From Candidatus Fusobacterium pullicola (GTDB taxonomy: Bacteria; Fusobacteriota; Fusobacteriia; Fusobacteriales; Fusobacteriaceae), in contig JAHLFN010000013.1 in NCBI GenBank assembly GCA_018883725.1, positions 1 to 52,047 on the forward strand: 52,047 bases of DNA. The letters are read 5' to 3'. The notes below the pieces were generated by a model. It searched no databases, was not told the DNA's origin, and saw nothing but the letters and a program-made list of their open reading frames with translations. How positions within the stretch are numbered: position 1 is the stretch's first letter; the number at the start of each line of letters is the position of its first letter. Positions 44,747 to 52,047 of this stretch are shown here, one piece after another. The translations under genes were made by a program, and so were the position numbers.

Positions 44747-45556
44747 TTAAAATTCATAAGAACTAGTTTCAGTTTCACCTTTGATTTTTTTCTCTACAGC
44801 TCTTATTAATCTAGGAATAGGCCACTCTTTATCCTCTTCCTTTTTTTCCTGTTTAGTATATATTCTAGTAAGTTCTTCTTTATAGGCAAAAGCTTCACCT
44901 TGATATTCCTCTATTGGCTTAACAGGATACTTTTTTAATCCCGGATAAGTTTTATCTAGAATTTTATTCCATTCATCTATTTGATCTTTATGAAGAGATA
45001 GGAAGAAATCAATATCACCACTGAATTTAATCTCTTTTACAATATCTCCAACTTCTAATTTTTTTATTCTTTCAAAGTCAATATCACTTACATATTCACC
45101 AAAAATAGTATGTTTTCCATTTAACCAATCAGCAGGATAAAGTGTCATAAAAAATTGAGAACCACCAGTTCCAGGTCCAGCATTAGCCATAGCTAACATT
45201 CCCTGTTGAAAGAAATCTAGCCATTCAACATATTCATCAGGAATAGAGTAACCAGGACCACCAGTTCCGGTACCTGTAGGATCTCCACCTTGTACTACAA
45301 AGTTTTCAACAGCACGATGTATTTTAGTATTATTATAATATCCTCTTTGTGCTAAGTTTATAAAGTTTGCTACAGTAATAGGAGCTGCTTCTGGATAAAG
45401 ATAGAATGTAATATCTCCTTGAGTAGTTACAAATGTCGCTCTAATATCATTATATTTAGCAGCTTGCTCTCTTTTAGCTATTTCTTTTAAACTAGTACAA
45501 GAGAAAGTAGAAAAAACAAGAATTAACATAAGTAAAAATTTAATCGATCTCTTCAT
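44747..45556 (-). CDS. Cyclophilin-type peptidyl-prolyl isomerase lipoprotein
   Basis: A 269-residue lipoprotein. The signal peptide ends in FSTFSCTS with a lipobox cysteine. A cyclophilin domain covers about 38-190 with T-T-Q-G-D-I-T-F-Y-L-Y, the I-H-R-A-V-E-N-F-V-V-Q-G-G-D-P core, M-A-N-A-G-P-G-T-G-G-S-Q-F-F, and a W-L-N-G-K-H-T-I-F-G motif. The C-terminal 80 residues are charged and Tyr-rich. It isomerises Xaa-Pro bonds in the periplasm. It lies 66 bases after potC but is likely expressed separately from an A/T-rich upstream region. Confidence 0.88.
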   Translation of the reverse strand: MKRSIKFLLMLILVFSTFSCTSLKEIAKREQAAKYNDIRATFVTTQGDITFYLYPEAAPITVANFINLAQRGYYNNTKIHRAVENFVVQGGDPTGTGTGGPGYSIPDEYVEWLDFFQQGMLAMANAGPGTGGSQFFMTLYPADWLNGKHTIFGEYVSDIDFERIKKLEVGDIVKEIKFSGDIDFFLSLHKDQIDEWNKILDKTYPGLKKYPVKPIEEYQGEAFAYKEELTRIYTKQEKKEEDKEWPIPRLIRAVEKKIKGETETSSYEF

Positions 45557-45622
45557 TGTTTTAGTCCTCCCAAATTTATTATTTAATAAATTATACTATA
45601 ATTTTTTTTATTTTCCAAGAGT

Positions 45623-46396
45623 TTATTTTATTAAATACTTTTGTAAGCTCTTTGTAGATAACGTAAGAATTATAGATATACCAATTAGTAAAACTGATAA
45701 AGCATTAATAACAGGAGAAACTCCCAATCTAATCATAGAATAAATTCTTAGAGGTAGTGTAGAGGAACCAGGTCCAGCTACAAAGAAAGTAGTTACAAAA
45801 TCATCAAAGGAAAGAGTAACAGCAATTAAGAAACCAGATATAATTCCAGGAAGTATTGCTGGTATGATTACCTTTGTAAGAGCTTGCCACTCTGTTGCAC
45901 CAAGATCATAGGCAGCTTCTACTATAGAATAATCAAATTCTTCTAATCTTGATAAAATTATAAAAAGTACAAATGGTATATTAAAAGTAGTGTGTGCAAT
46001 AAATATAGTAGTTAGCCCTAACTCAAATTTTATAGTTGCAAAAAGGATAAGTAGGGAAACTCCTAAAATAATTTCAGGAATAACAAGTGGAATATAAGTT
46101 AAAGTTTGTAAATATTTTTTTCCTTTAAAATCATACCACTGTAATCCAATAGCACCTAAAGTTCCAATAATAGTAGAAGTAAGTCCAGAGATAATAGCAA
46201 TTACTACACTATATCTAAAGGCTTTCCAAATATTATCAGAATACATAAAAAGTTCTTTGTACCATCTTAAAGAAAATCCTTTCCATACCATAGATTTTCC
46301 ATTATTGAAAGAGTAAACAATCAATATTACCAATGGAATATAGAAAAATAACATTGAAAGTATAAAAAAGAATAATGAAGTTCTTCTTTTATTCAT
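45623..46396 (-). CDS. potC: Spermidine/putrescine ABC permease PotC
   Basis: A 257-residue permease with about six helices. The EAA loop reads V-E-A-A-Y-D-L-G-A-T, and the S-F-D-D-F-V-T-T-F-F-V motif near 200 is typical of PotC. It overlaps the potB gene by 8 bases. It is the last gene of a potABC cluster; no binding protein follows it. Confidence 0.88.
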   Translation of the reverse strand: MNKRRTSLFFFILSMLFFYIPLVILIVYSFNNGKSMVWKGFSLRWYKELFMYSDNIWKAFRYSVVIAIISGLTSTIIGTLGAIGLQWYDFKGKKYLQTLTYIPLVIPEIILGVSLLILFATIKFELGLTTIFIAHTTFNIPFVLFIILSRLEEFDYSIVEAAYDLGATEWQALTKVIIPAILPGIISGFLIAVTLSFDDFVTTFFVAGPGSSTLPLRIYSMIRLGVSPVINALSVLLIGISIILTLSTKSLQKYLIK

Positions 46397-47246
46397 CTTC
46401 AGATATCACCTCTACCTTTGTTTCTTTAGTACTGATTTTCATAAATATAAGTATCGCTATTGATGTTACAAGTATCAATGCCCCAGATATTGTAGAGGCA
46501 AGAGGCCAGTTTCTAGTAACAGTAAGATGTTGAGCTATTATATTTCCTAACATAGTTGCCTGTGTTCCACCAACAAGCTTTGGAACAGCATAAGAACCTA
46601 GAGCTGGAATAAATGTAAATAATACAGCAGTTATAATTCCAGGTTTTATATTTGGTATAAATACTTTAAAGAAAGCCTCTCTGTTTGTTGCCCCCAAATC
46701 TCTAGCAGCCTCCATAAGTGAAAAATCAAATTTTTCAATAACAGCATATAGAGGTAAAATAGCAAAAGGTAAGCTTGTATAAACTGAGATTAAAATAACA
46801 GCACTGGTATTATATAAAAATTGTAGTGGAGCATCAATTAATCCAAGCTTTATTAGAATATTATTAAGAAAACCATTATTTCCTAAAACTGCTATCCACG
46901 CATAAATTCTTATAAGAAAATTTGTCCAAAATGGAATAATTACAAGGAATAAAAGTTCCTTTTTGTACTTTGATCTTGCTATATAATAAGCTGTAGGTAA
47001 AGATAAAAGTACAGTAAATATAGTGACCATAATAGAGATATAAACTGTTTTAAATAGTATAGTCAGAAAAATTTTATCAGTGAAGATGTAGAAGCTAGCA
47101 AAAGATAATTCTAGTTCTACACCACCATATGTTCCTTTTTTTAAGAAAGCGTATCCTAAAACAACTGCCATAGGAATAGCAAAAAATACTACTAACCACA
47201 ATGCAATGGGAAGAGTATAGTATGAACCAAGTTTACTTTTCTTCAC
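46389..47246 (-). CDS. potB: Spermidine/putrescine ABC permease PotB
   Basis: A 285-residue permease with about six helices and the EAA loop M-E-A-A-R-D-L-G-A-T near 184. The P-A-L-G-S-Y-A-V-P-K-L-V-G-G motif near 222 is characteristic of PotB. Its start overlaps the potA gene by 14 bases and its end overlaps potC by 8, so the three proteins are made in coupled fashion. Confidence 0.9.
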   Translation of the reverse strand: MKKSKLGSYYTLPIALWLVVFFAIPMAVVLGYAFLKKGTYGGVELELSFASFYIFTDKIFLTILFKTVYISIMVTIFTVLLSLPTAYYIARSKYKKELLFLVIIPFWTNFLIRIYAWIAVLGNNGFLNNILIKLGLIDAPLQFLYNTSAVILISVYTSLPFAILPLYAVIEKFDFSLMEAARDLGATNREAFFKVFIPNIKPGIITAVLFTFIPALGSYAVPKLVGGTQATMLGNIIAQHLTVTRNWPLASTISGALILVTSIAILIFMKISTKETKVEVISEDE

Positions 47247-48375
47247 CAGATATCACCTCTACTAAGAAACCGTCATCAGCATCCCAAGCTATATAAGCTT
47301 CTTCGTCCCACCAAATAGCTCCTTCATCATTATCATCAAAATAAACTGCATGTTGCTTAAAAACTTTAAAAGTAAGTTCTTTATCATTATTTAAGAATAC
47401 AAAATACTTACTTTGGAAACCAGAATATATCAATTCATTAACATATACTCTTAATACATTTATTTTCTCATTTTCATTAACAGCTTTTGGCATTGATTTA
47501 GAAAGTTTAATTTTTTCAGGTCTAATGGAAACTTTTACTTTATCCCCAACTTTTACAGATTTATCCATTTCAAATACTAAGCTTCCTAATTTTTCATTAT
47601 GAAGTTTAGCAAATTCTTTATCTATAATTTCAGTTACAACTCCATCAAAAAAGTTATTTTCCCCAATAAAATCAGCTACAAAAGAATCAGCTGGAGATTC
47701 ATATACTTCTGCTGGAGTTCCTACTTGTAGAATCTCTCCTTTATTCATAACGGCTATTCTATCTGATATAGAAAGTGCCTCTTGTTGATCATGAGTTATA
47801 AATATAAATGTAATTCCAACCTCTTCGTGAATTAAGTCTAGTTCTATTAATAGATTTTGTCTTAACTTAGCATCTAGAGCAGAAAGTGGTTCATCTAGAA
47901 GTAAAAGTCCAGGTTTATTAATTAGTGCTCTAGCTATAGAAACTCTCTGCTGTTGTCCACCTGAAAGTTGATTTGGCATCTTATTAATATGTTCTGATAA
48001 TCCTACTAATTTTACAAATTTTTTAACTTCACTATCGATAGTGCTCTCATCTATTTTTTTTAGTCTCAGTGGAAAAGCCACATTCTCATACACAGTTAAA
48101 TGAGGGAAAAGGGCATATTTTTGGAATATTGTATTAACATTTCTCTTGTTAGGTGGTAACTTTGTAATGTCTTCATCACCTAAATATATAACTCCACCAT
48201 CTGGTTCAGTAAATCCTGCTATCATTCTGAGCAAGGTGGTTTTACCACATCCTGAAGGTCCCAAAATAGAAAAAATCTCTCCATCTTTTATATCTAAATT
48301 GATGTTTTTCAACACTTGAACTCCATCATAGCTTTTAGTAACATTTTTAATTTTTATGTCTTTTTTCAATTTCAT
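47233..48375 (-). CDS. potA: Spermidine/putrescine ABC ATPase PotA
   Basis: A 380-residue ATPase of the PotA/MalK type. Walker A GPSGCGKTT, Q-loop TIFQKYALFPH, signature LSGGQQQR, Walker B LLLLDEPLSALD and switch H in THDQ are intact. The C-terminal 140 residues are a TOBE/OB regulatory domain. It powers PotBC for polyamine import. GGAGG precedes the ATG. The upstream region holds a TATAAT-type -10. It is first of the potABC cluster. Confidence 0.92.
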   Translation of the reverse strand: MKLKKDIKIKNVTKSYDGVQVLKNINLDIKDGEIFSILGPSGCGKTTLLRMIAGFTEPDGGVIYLGDEDITKLPPNKRNVNTIFQKYALFPHLTVYENVAFPLRLKKIDESTIDSEVKKFVKLVGLSEHINKMPNQLSGGQQQRVSIARALINKPGLLLLDEPLSALDAKLRQNLLIELDLIHEEVGITFIFITHDQQEALSISDRIAVMNKGEILQVGTPAEVYESPADSFVADFIGENNFFDGVVTEIIDKEFAKLHNEKLGSLVFEMDKSVKVGDKVKVSIRPEKIKLSKSMPKAVNENEKINVLRVYVNELIYSGFQSKYFVFLNNDKELTFKVFKQHAVYFDDNDEGAIWWDEEAYIAWDADDGFLVEVISGEEK

Positions 48376-48473
48376 ACCTCCATTACTCAGAATTATTATT
48401 CAATTCTTTTAGTTTAATAATATATTTTTTTAATCACTCTTAAAATTATAACATAGATTATAAAAAATGAAAA

Positions 48474-48494
48474 GAGATAATATTAAATTATCTC
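48474..48494 (-). terminator. Short terminator after the MOSC gene
   Basis: GAGATAAT (48487-48494 on the minus strand) pairs with ATTATCTC across a 5-base loop, followed by a T-rich tail. It overlaps the MOSC stop codon. Confidence 0.6.
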
Positions 48495-48914
48495 AATACT
48501 ATCTCCCTCTTTAACTTTTCCACCTTTTATAACTCTTGTAAATATTCCCTCTCTTGGCATGATACAATCTCCAACACTATGATAGATTGCACAATGTGAA
48601 TGGCACTCTTTTCCTATTTGTGTAACTTCTAATATAGCTTCATTATTTATAATTAATCTAGTTCCAACAGGAAGTTTGGCACAATCCATACCGTCTATTA
48701 TAAGATTTTCTCCGAAATCTCCATCAACAACATTTCCACCTCTAGCTATAAAATCGGTAACTTTTTCTTTAGAAAGTAAACTTACTTGTCTATGCCAATT
48801 TCCAGCATGAGCATCTCCTTCTAATCCGAAGTTTTCTATTAACACTCCTTCGTGAACATTAATTTTTTGAGTTCCTTTTCTCTCACTGATACATACTGCT
48901 ACTATTTTTGCCAT
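48483..48914 (-). CDS. MOSC-domain protein
   Basis: About 143 residues from the ATG at 48914, which follows GGAGG by four bases; an ATG four codons upstream overlaps that site. It is a stand-alone MOSC domain with F-G-L-E-G-D-A-H-A-G, G-D-F-G-E-N-L and the conserved cysteine region G-K-E-C-H-S-H-C. MOSC domains carry sulfur for, or bind, molybdenum cofactors. It lies directly after moaA (2-base overlap of its signal region), so it likely takes part in cofactor synthesis or sulfuration for the hydroxylase encoded at 26.7-30.2 kb. Confidence 0.88.
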   Translation of the reverse strand: MAKIVAVCISERKGTQKINVHEGVLIENFGLEGDAHAGNWHRQVSLLSKEKVTDFIARGGNVVDGDFGENLIIDGMDCAKLPVGTRLIINNEAILEVTQIGKECHSHCAIYHSVGDCIMPREGIFTRVIKGGKVKEGDSIEII

Positions 48915-48915
48915 T

Positions 48916-49893
48916 TTATCCTCCAATTCTATTCATATATCTTTTATCAAAGTTTTTATCCTCTTCTTTTTTTTCCATATTATGTTTATCAGGTTTGTTC
49001 TCAAGTGCCTGTAAAATTTTCTTTTTTATTTCCTCATTTGAAGAGCCATTTCTTAGAAGCTCTTTTAGATTTAAACCACTACTCCAATGTAGGCAAAGTT
49101 TCAAAAATCCTTCAGGTGTAACTCTAATTCTATTGCATTGTTCACAAAAATTATGAGATATTGGAGTAATAAATCCAATACAACCAATCCCCTTCTCCGT
49201 TTTGTAATATTTAGCAGGTCCAGAACCAATTCTTTTATTAAATGGAGTCAAACTCCTTTCTTTTGAGATAAGAGATAAAACTTCATCATTTGAAATGGGT
49301 AAAAACTCTTTACCTAAACCGATAGGCATGAGTTCGATAAATCTGACATCTATTGGATATTTTTCTGTAAGATTTACAAAGTCCATAATTTCACTATCAT
49401 TTTTTCCTTTGACAAGAACAACATTCAATTTAATTCTTTTAAATTTTAAAGCTATAGCTTTGTGGATAGAATTTAAAACTTTATTTATATCTCCACCACC
49501 AGTAATATCTCTATATAGATCAGCTTTTAAAGTATCAAGACTAATATTTAAACTTTGAATTTTTTTGTTGCTTAAAAACTCGAGTTCCTCTTTGAGTCTA
49601 ATTCCATTTGTAGTAATATTAATCTCTTCAATTCCAGAAATATTATTAATATTTTCTACAATTTCACGAAAATTTCTTCTTACAAGTGGTTCACCACCTG
49701 TGATACGAAGTTTTTTTATTCCAAGTTCTGAAAAAATTTTTACCAATCTTTCAATCTCATTTGATGATAATAATTCATCTTTTGGTAAGAATACTATATC
49801 TTTATTTCCCATACAATATTTACATCTAAGATTGCATCTATCAGTAATAGAGAGTCTTAAATAGTCAATATTTCTATTTAATTTATCTTTCAT
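48916..49893 (-). CDS. moaA: MoaA, GTP 3',8-cyclase
   Basis: A 325-residue radical SAM enzyme performing the first step of molybdopterin synthesis. The SAM cluster is held by C20-x-x-x-C24-x-x-C27 (CNLRCKYC). The second cluster ligands appear as C-E-Q-C followed by a C in L-C-L-H-W. The I-T-G-G-E-P motif is at about 60-65. The usual final double-Gly tail (IGG) is present and is needed for catalysis. First gene of a two-gene operon with the MOSC gene, divergent from yqeB. Confidence 0.93.
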   Translation of the reverse strand: MKDKLNRNIDYLRLSITDRCNLRCKYCMGNKDIVFLPKDELLSSNEIERLVKIFSELGIKKLRITGGEPLVRRNFREIVENINNISGIEEINITTNGIRLKEELEFLSNKKIQSLNISLDTLKADLYRDITGGGDINKVLNSIHKAIALKFKRIKLNVVLVKGKNDSEIMDFVNLTEKYPIDVRFIELMPIGLGKEFLPISNDEVLSLISKERSLTPFNKRIGSGPAKYYKTEKGIGCIGFITPISHNFCEQCNRIRVTPEGFLKLCLHWSSGLNLKELLRNGSSNEEIKKKILQALENKPDKHNMEKKEEDKNFDKRYMNRIGG

Positions 49894-49969
49894 TTTATCC
49901 TCTTTCTAATTTTTTTATCCTCCTTTAATATAGCACATTTATAAAAATATTTCTATATAAAAAATTAAG

Positions 49970-49998
49970 TTGACATATTTTATAAACTGGATTATTCT
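49970..49998 (+). promoter_or_regulatory. Promoter of the yqeB-xdhC operon
   Basis: TTGACA (49970-49975) and TATTCT (49993-49998) with a 17-base spacer, 35 bases before the yqeB ATG. Confidence 0.7.
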
Positions 49999-50033
49999 AA
50001 AAGAAAGGAGTTAAAGTTAAGGGGAGTGAAAAA

Positions 50034-50849
50034 ATGTTAAATATTAATGAAACTGTAGTGGTTGTTAGAGGTGGAGGAGATATTGCCACTGGAAGTATTC
50101 AAAAACTATATAGAGCGGGATTTAAGGTTTTAGTTTTAGAGATTGAGAAGCCATCTGCTATTAGGAGAGAGGTTGCCTTTTGTGAAGCTGTATATGAAAA
50201 AGAGATGATAATAGAGGGAGTAAAGGCAAAGTTATGTTTTACTTTGGAAGAGATAGAGAGATGCTGGAGCGAAAAAAATATACCAATAATTATTGATCCA
50301 CAAGGGAAAATTATAAAAAAAATAAAACCACAAGTAGTTATAGATGCAATTTTAGCTAAAAAAAATTATGGAACAAATAGAGGAATGGCTCCTATTACCA
50401 TAGGACTTGGACCTGGATTTATAGCTGGAGATGATGTGGATATCGTAGTTGAAACTATGAGAGGACATAATTTAGGGAAACTTATTTTTGAAGGAAAACC
50501 AATGGAAAATACAGGAATACCTGGAATCATAAAAGGAGTAGGAAAAGAGAGAGTTATATATAGTCCATGTAAGGGAATTGTAAAAAATATATCTAAAATA
50601 GGTGATATGGTAGAGAAAAATCAAGTTATAGCAACAGTAAATGGGGTAGATGTATTGGCTACTATAAGTGGAGTTTTAAGAGGGCTTATTAGAGATGGAT
50701 ACGAGGTTCCAGAAAAATTTAAAATGGCAGATATAGATCCGAGAGAAGAGGAGCAAGCCAACTGTTTTACTATTTCAGATAAGGCGAGGGCAATAGGTGG
50801 AGCAGTATTAGAAGCTGTTCTATATTTAAAACATCAAAGAGATATATAG
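50034..50849 (+). CDS. yqeB: YqeB/EF2563-family selenium-dependent molybdenum hydroxylase maturation protein
   Basis: A 271-residue protein matching YqeB by the opening V-V-V-R-G-G-G-D-I-A-T-G, the P-S-A-I-R-R-E-V-A-F-C-E-A-V segment, I-I-D-P, and the I-G-L-G-P-G-F motif. In genomes it travels with selenium-dependent xanthine dehydrogenase-like enzymes and orphan SelD, and is thought to help build a selenium-containing molybdenum cofactor. Molecular function is not established. GGGGAG precedes the ATG. It is first in an operon with xdhC and perhaps ridA. Confidence 0.88.
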   Translation: MLNINETVVVVRGGGDIATGSIQKLYRAGFKVLVLEIEKPSAIRREVAFCEAVYEKEMIIEGVKAKLCFTLEEIERCWSEKNIPIIIDPQGKIIKKIKPQVVIDAILAKKNYGTNRGMAPITIGLGPGFIAGDDVDIVVETMRGHNLGKLIFEGKPMENTGIPGIIKGVGKERVIYSPCKGIVKNISKIGDMVEKNQVIATVNGVDVLATISGVLRGLIRDGYEVPEKFKMADIDPREEEQANCFTISDKARAIGGAVLEAVLYLKHQRDI

Positions 50850-50861
50850 AGGTGAAATTGA

Positions 50862-51629
50862 ATGGAGTTAAATATTCTGAAAAAAATAGAGGAAAAATTA
50901 TCTCAAGGGGAGAGAGCTGCTTTAGTTACTGTAACTGAAGCAACTGGATCTACCCCTAGAAAAAGTGGAACAATTATGGGTGTATTTAAAAATGAGCTGA
51001 TGGGGACTATTGGTGGTGGAAAGATTGAAAGTGTTGTTATAGATAAGGCAAGGGAGCTTTTAGAAACGGGAAAAAGTGAGGGATTTGAATATAATCTTAC
51101 AACTACAGATGAGCTACAGATGAATTGTGGTGGAACTATGAAAGGTTATATTAAAATTTTTTCTCCCTTTCCGAAACTGCTAATTTGTGGAGCTGGACAT
51201 GTTGGACAAAAAATTTTTAAAGTAGCTAAAACTCTTGATTTTGATTTGAAAATCATTGATGACAGAGAGGAATTAAAGTTTGATATACCTGAACTTACTT
51301 TAGGAAAATTTAAAGATATCTTGACAAAAGAGAGAATAGATGGTAATACTTATATAGTGATTGTAACAAGAGGTCATCTATTAGATGAAGAAGTATTAAA
51401 TTTAGTAAAGGATAGAGGAGCTAAATATATAGGTATTATTGGTAGTAGAAGAAAAATTACAACTTTAAAGGAGAATTTAGAAAAATCCGGAGAGATTAAA
51501 GATAATATATATGCTCCAATAGGTTTAAAATTATCTAACGGAACACCAGAAGAGATTGCCATTGAGGTATTAGCAGAAATTTTAAAAATAAAAAATAATG
51601 GAGAATTAGTTCATAGAACAATTATATAG
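50862..51629 (+). CDS. xdhC: XdhC-family molybdenum cofactor insertion protein
   Basis: A 255-residue XdhC/CoxI protein with an N-terminal domain (about 1-100: V-T-V-T-E-A-T-G-S-T-P-R-K-S-G and G-G-G-K-I-E) and a C-terminal Rossmann domain (C-G-A-G-H-V-G-Q near 117; I-G-S-R-R-K near 198). XdhC proteins bind molybdenum cofactor, help sulfurate it and insert it into xanthine dehydrogenase. It starts 12 bases after yqeB behind GAGGTGAA. Its natural client is probably the hydroxylase encoded at 26.7-30.2 kb. Confidence 0.9.
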   Translation: MELNILKKIEEKLSQGERAALVTVTEATGSTPRKSGTIMGVFKNELMGTIGGGKIESVVIDKARELLETGKSEGFEYNLTTTDELQMNCGGTMKGYIKIFSPFPKLLICGAGHVGQKIFKVAKTLDFDLKIIDDREELKFDIPELTLGKFKDILTKERIDGNTYIVIVTRGHLLDEEVLNLVKDRGAKYIGIIGSRRKITTLKENLEKSGEIKDNIYAPIGLKLSNGTPEEIAIEVLAEILKIKNNGELVHRTII

Positions 51630-51703
51630 TTAAGCTAAAAATCTTTATAAAGAATAAAGATTTATATAAAGTATATTAAATTTTAAGTAGGAGGAATAAA
51701 AAA

Positions 51704-52047
51704 ATGAATAAAGTAATTCACACAGAAAAAGCACCAGCAGCATTAGGACCATACTCACAAGCTATAGAAGCTAATGGAATGTTATTTGTATCAGGACAAA
51801 TTCCGTTTGTACCAGAAACAATGACATTAGTATCAGATGATGTAAAAGCTCAAACAAGACAATCATTAGAAAATGTAAAAGCGATAGTAGAAGCAGCAGG
51901 ATACTCAATGAAAAATGTAGTAAAAGCAGGAGTATTTATAAAAGATATGAATGATTTTGCAGCAATAAACGAAGTATACAATGAGTATTTAGGGGATGTA
52001 AAACCAGCAAGAGCTTGTGTAGAAGTAGCAAGATTACCAAAAGATGT
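51704..52047 (+). CDS. ridA: RidA-family enamine/imine deaminase, cut by the window edge
   Basis: The first 114 codons of a RidA/YjgF protein; the usual length is about 125, so only the last ten or so are missing. It shows [20 protein letters not shown], and the [12 protein letters not shown] motif with the conserved Arg. RidA hydrolyses reactive 2-aminoacrylate and related imines. GGAGG lies 8 bases before the ATG. It begins 75 bases after xdhC and may be cotranscribed or separate. Confidence 0.9.
   Translation, partial: MNKVIHTEKAPAALGPYSQAIEANGMLFVSGQIPFVPETMTLVSDDVKAQTRQSLENVKAIVEAAGYSMKNVVKAGVFIKDMNDFAAINEVYNEYLGDVKPARACVEVARLPKD

Noticed and set aside
47233-48375. PotA as the missing ATPase for the MalFG-like importer
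   Set aside because: It is translationally coupled to PotBC and lies in another operon; a shared role cannot be shown from sequence.
48852-49156. Two plus-strand frames opposite moaA/MOSC
   Set aside because: Both are shadows without ribosome binding sites, rich in Phe, Ser and Leu.

Overview
The window looks like a piece of a Fusobacterium chromosome. It is very AT-rich, uses A/T-ending codons throughout, and has strong GGAGG ribosome binding sites and many sigma-70-type promoters with 17-bp spacers. The gene families fit an anaerobic, amino-acid- and peptide-using bacterium: Xaa-Pro aminopeptidase, peptidase T, class I fumarase, a double-cubane-cluster reductase, NhaC and an ATPase-less sugar-type importer. 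Species is not determined. Coding density is high. No rRNA, CRISPR array, prophage or intact insertion sequence is visible.

Left part (1-16 kb), mostly minus strand: a META-domain lipoprotein, a PHP phosphatase, an FUSC-like membrane protein, an aminotransferase with an unknown lipoprotein, a short-chain dehydrogenase, an RlpA-like lipoprotein, a DUF368 (PopT) polyprenyl-phosphate transporter, a beta-carbonic anhydrase, an RluA-type pseudouridine synthase, a CvfB-like S1 protein, an NMT1/SsuABC-like importer with two different ATPases, and the two-subunit class I fumarase. Middle part (15.7-25 kb): an AlaX-like tRNA editing protein, rlmN followed by a class A PBP, pepP, a marR-MATE pair with a clear operator, and pepT.

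Purine region (25-30.8 kb): a purine riboswitch of guanine type precedes an NCS2 xanthine/purine permease, the three subunits of a xanthine-dehydrogenase-type molybdenum hydroxylase, and xanthine phosphoribosyltransferase. The matching cofactor genes lie at 48.5-51.6 kb: moaA and a MOSC protein on one strand, and yqeB and xdhC on the other, followed by a ridA gene cut by the window edge. YqeB suggests a selenium-dependent molybdenum hydroxylase.

Histidine region (30.8-33.2 kb): a polar amino acid ABC importer is preceded by its own TTGACA promoter, a 19-codon leader peptide with five consecutive His codons, and alternative RNA helices ending in an intrinsic terminator. The helices fit an enterobacterial-his-type attenuator here controlling a transporter. 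This is the most striking element of the window.

Right part (33-48.5 kb): an apparent five-gene operon joins a sugar-type importer lacking an ATPase to a double-cubane-cluster protein and its ATP-dependent activator. Then come tRNA-Thr(GGT), a radical SAM protein with an unusual CX4CX2C motif, and a transposase-derived protein with a broken DDE core, divergent from a glucose-family PTS IICB gene. A 25-bp sequence is repeated exactly inside the regulator gene and just upstream of the PTS promoter. The part ends with a Cys-rich DUF3109-like protein, NhaC, a cyclophilin lipoprotein, and potABC without potD.
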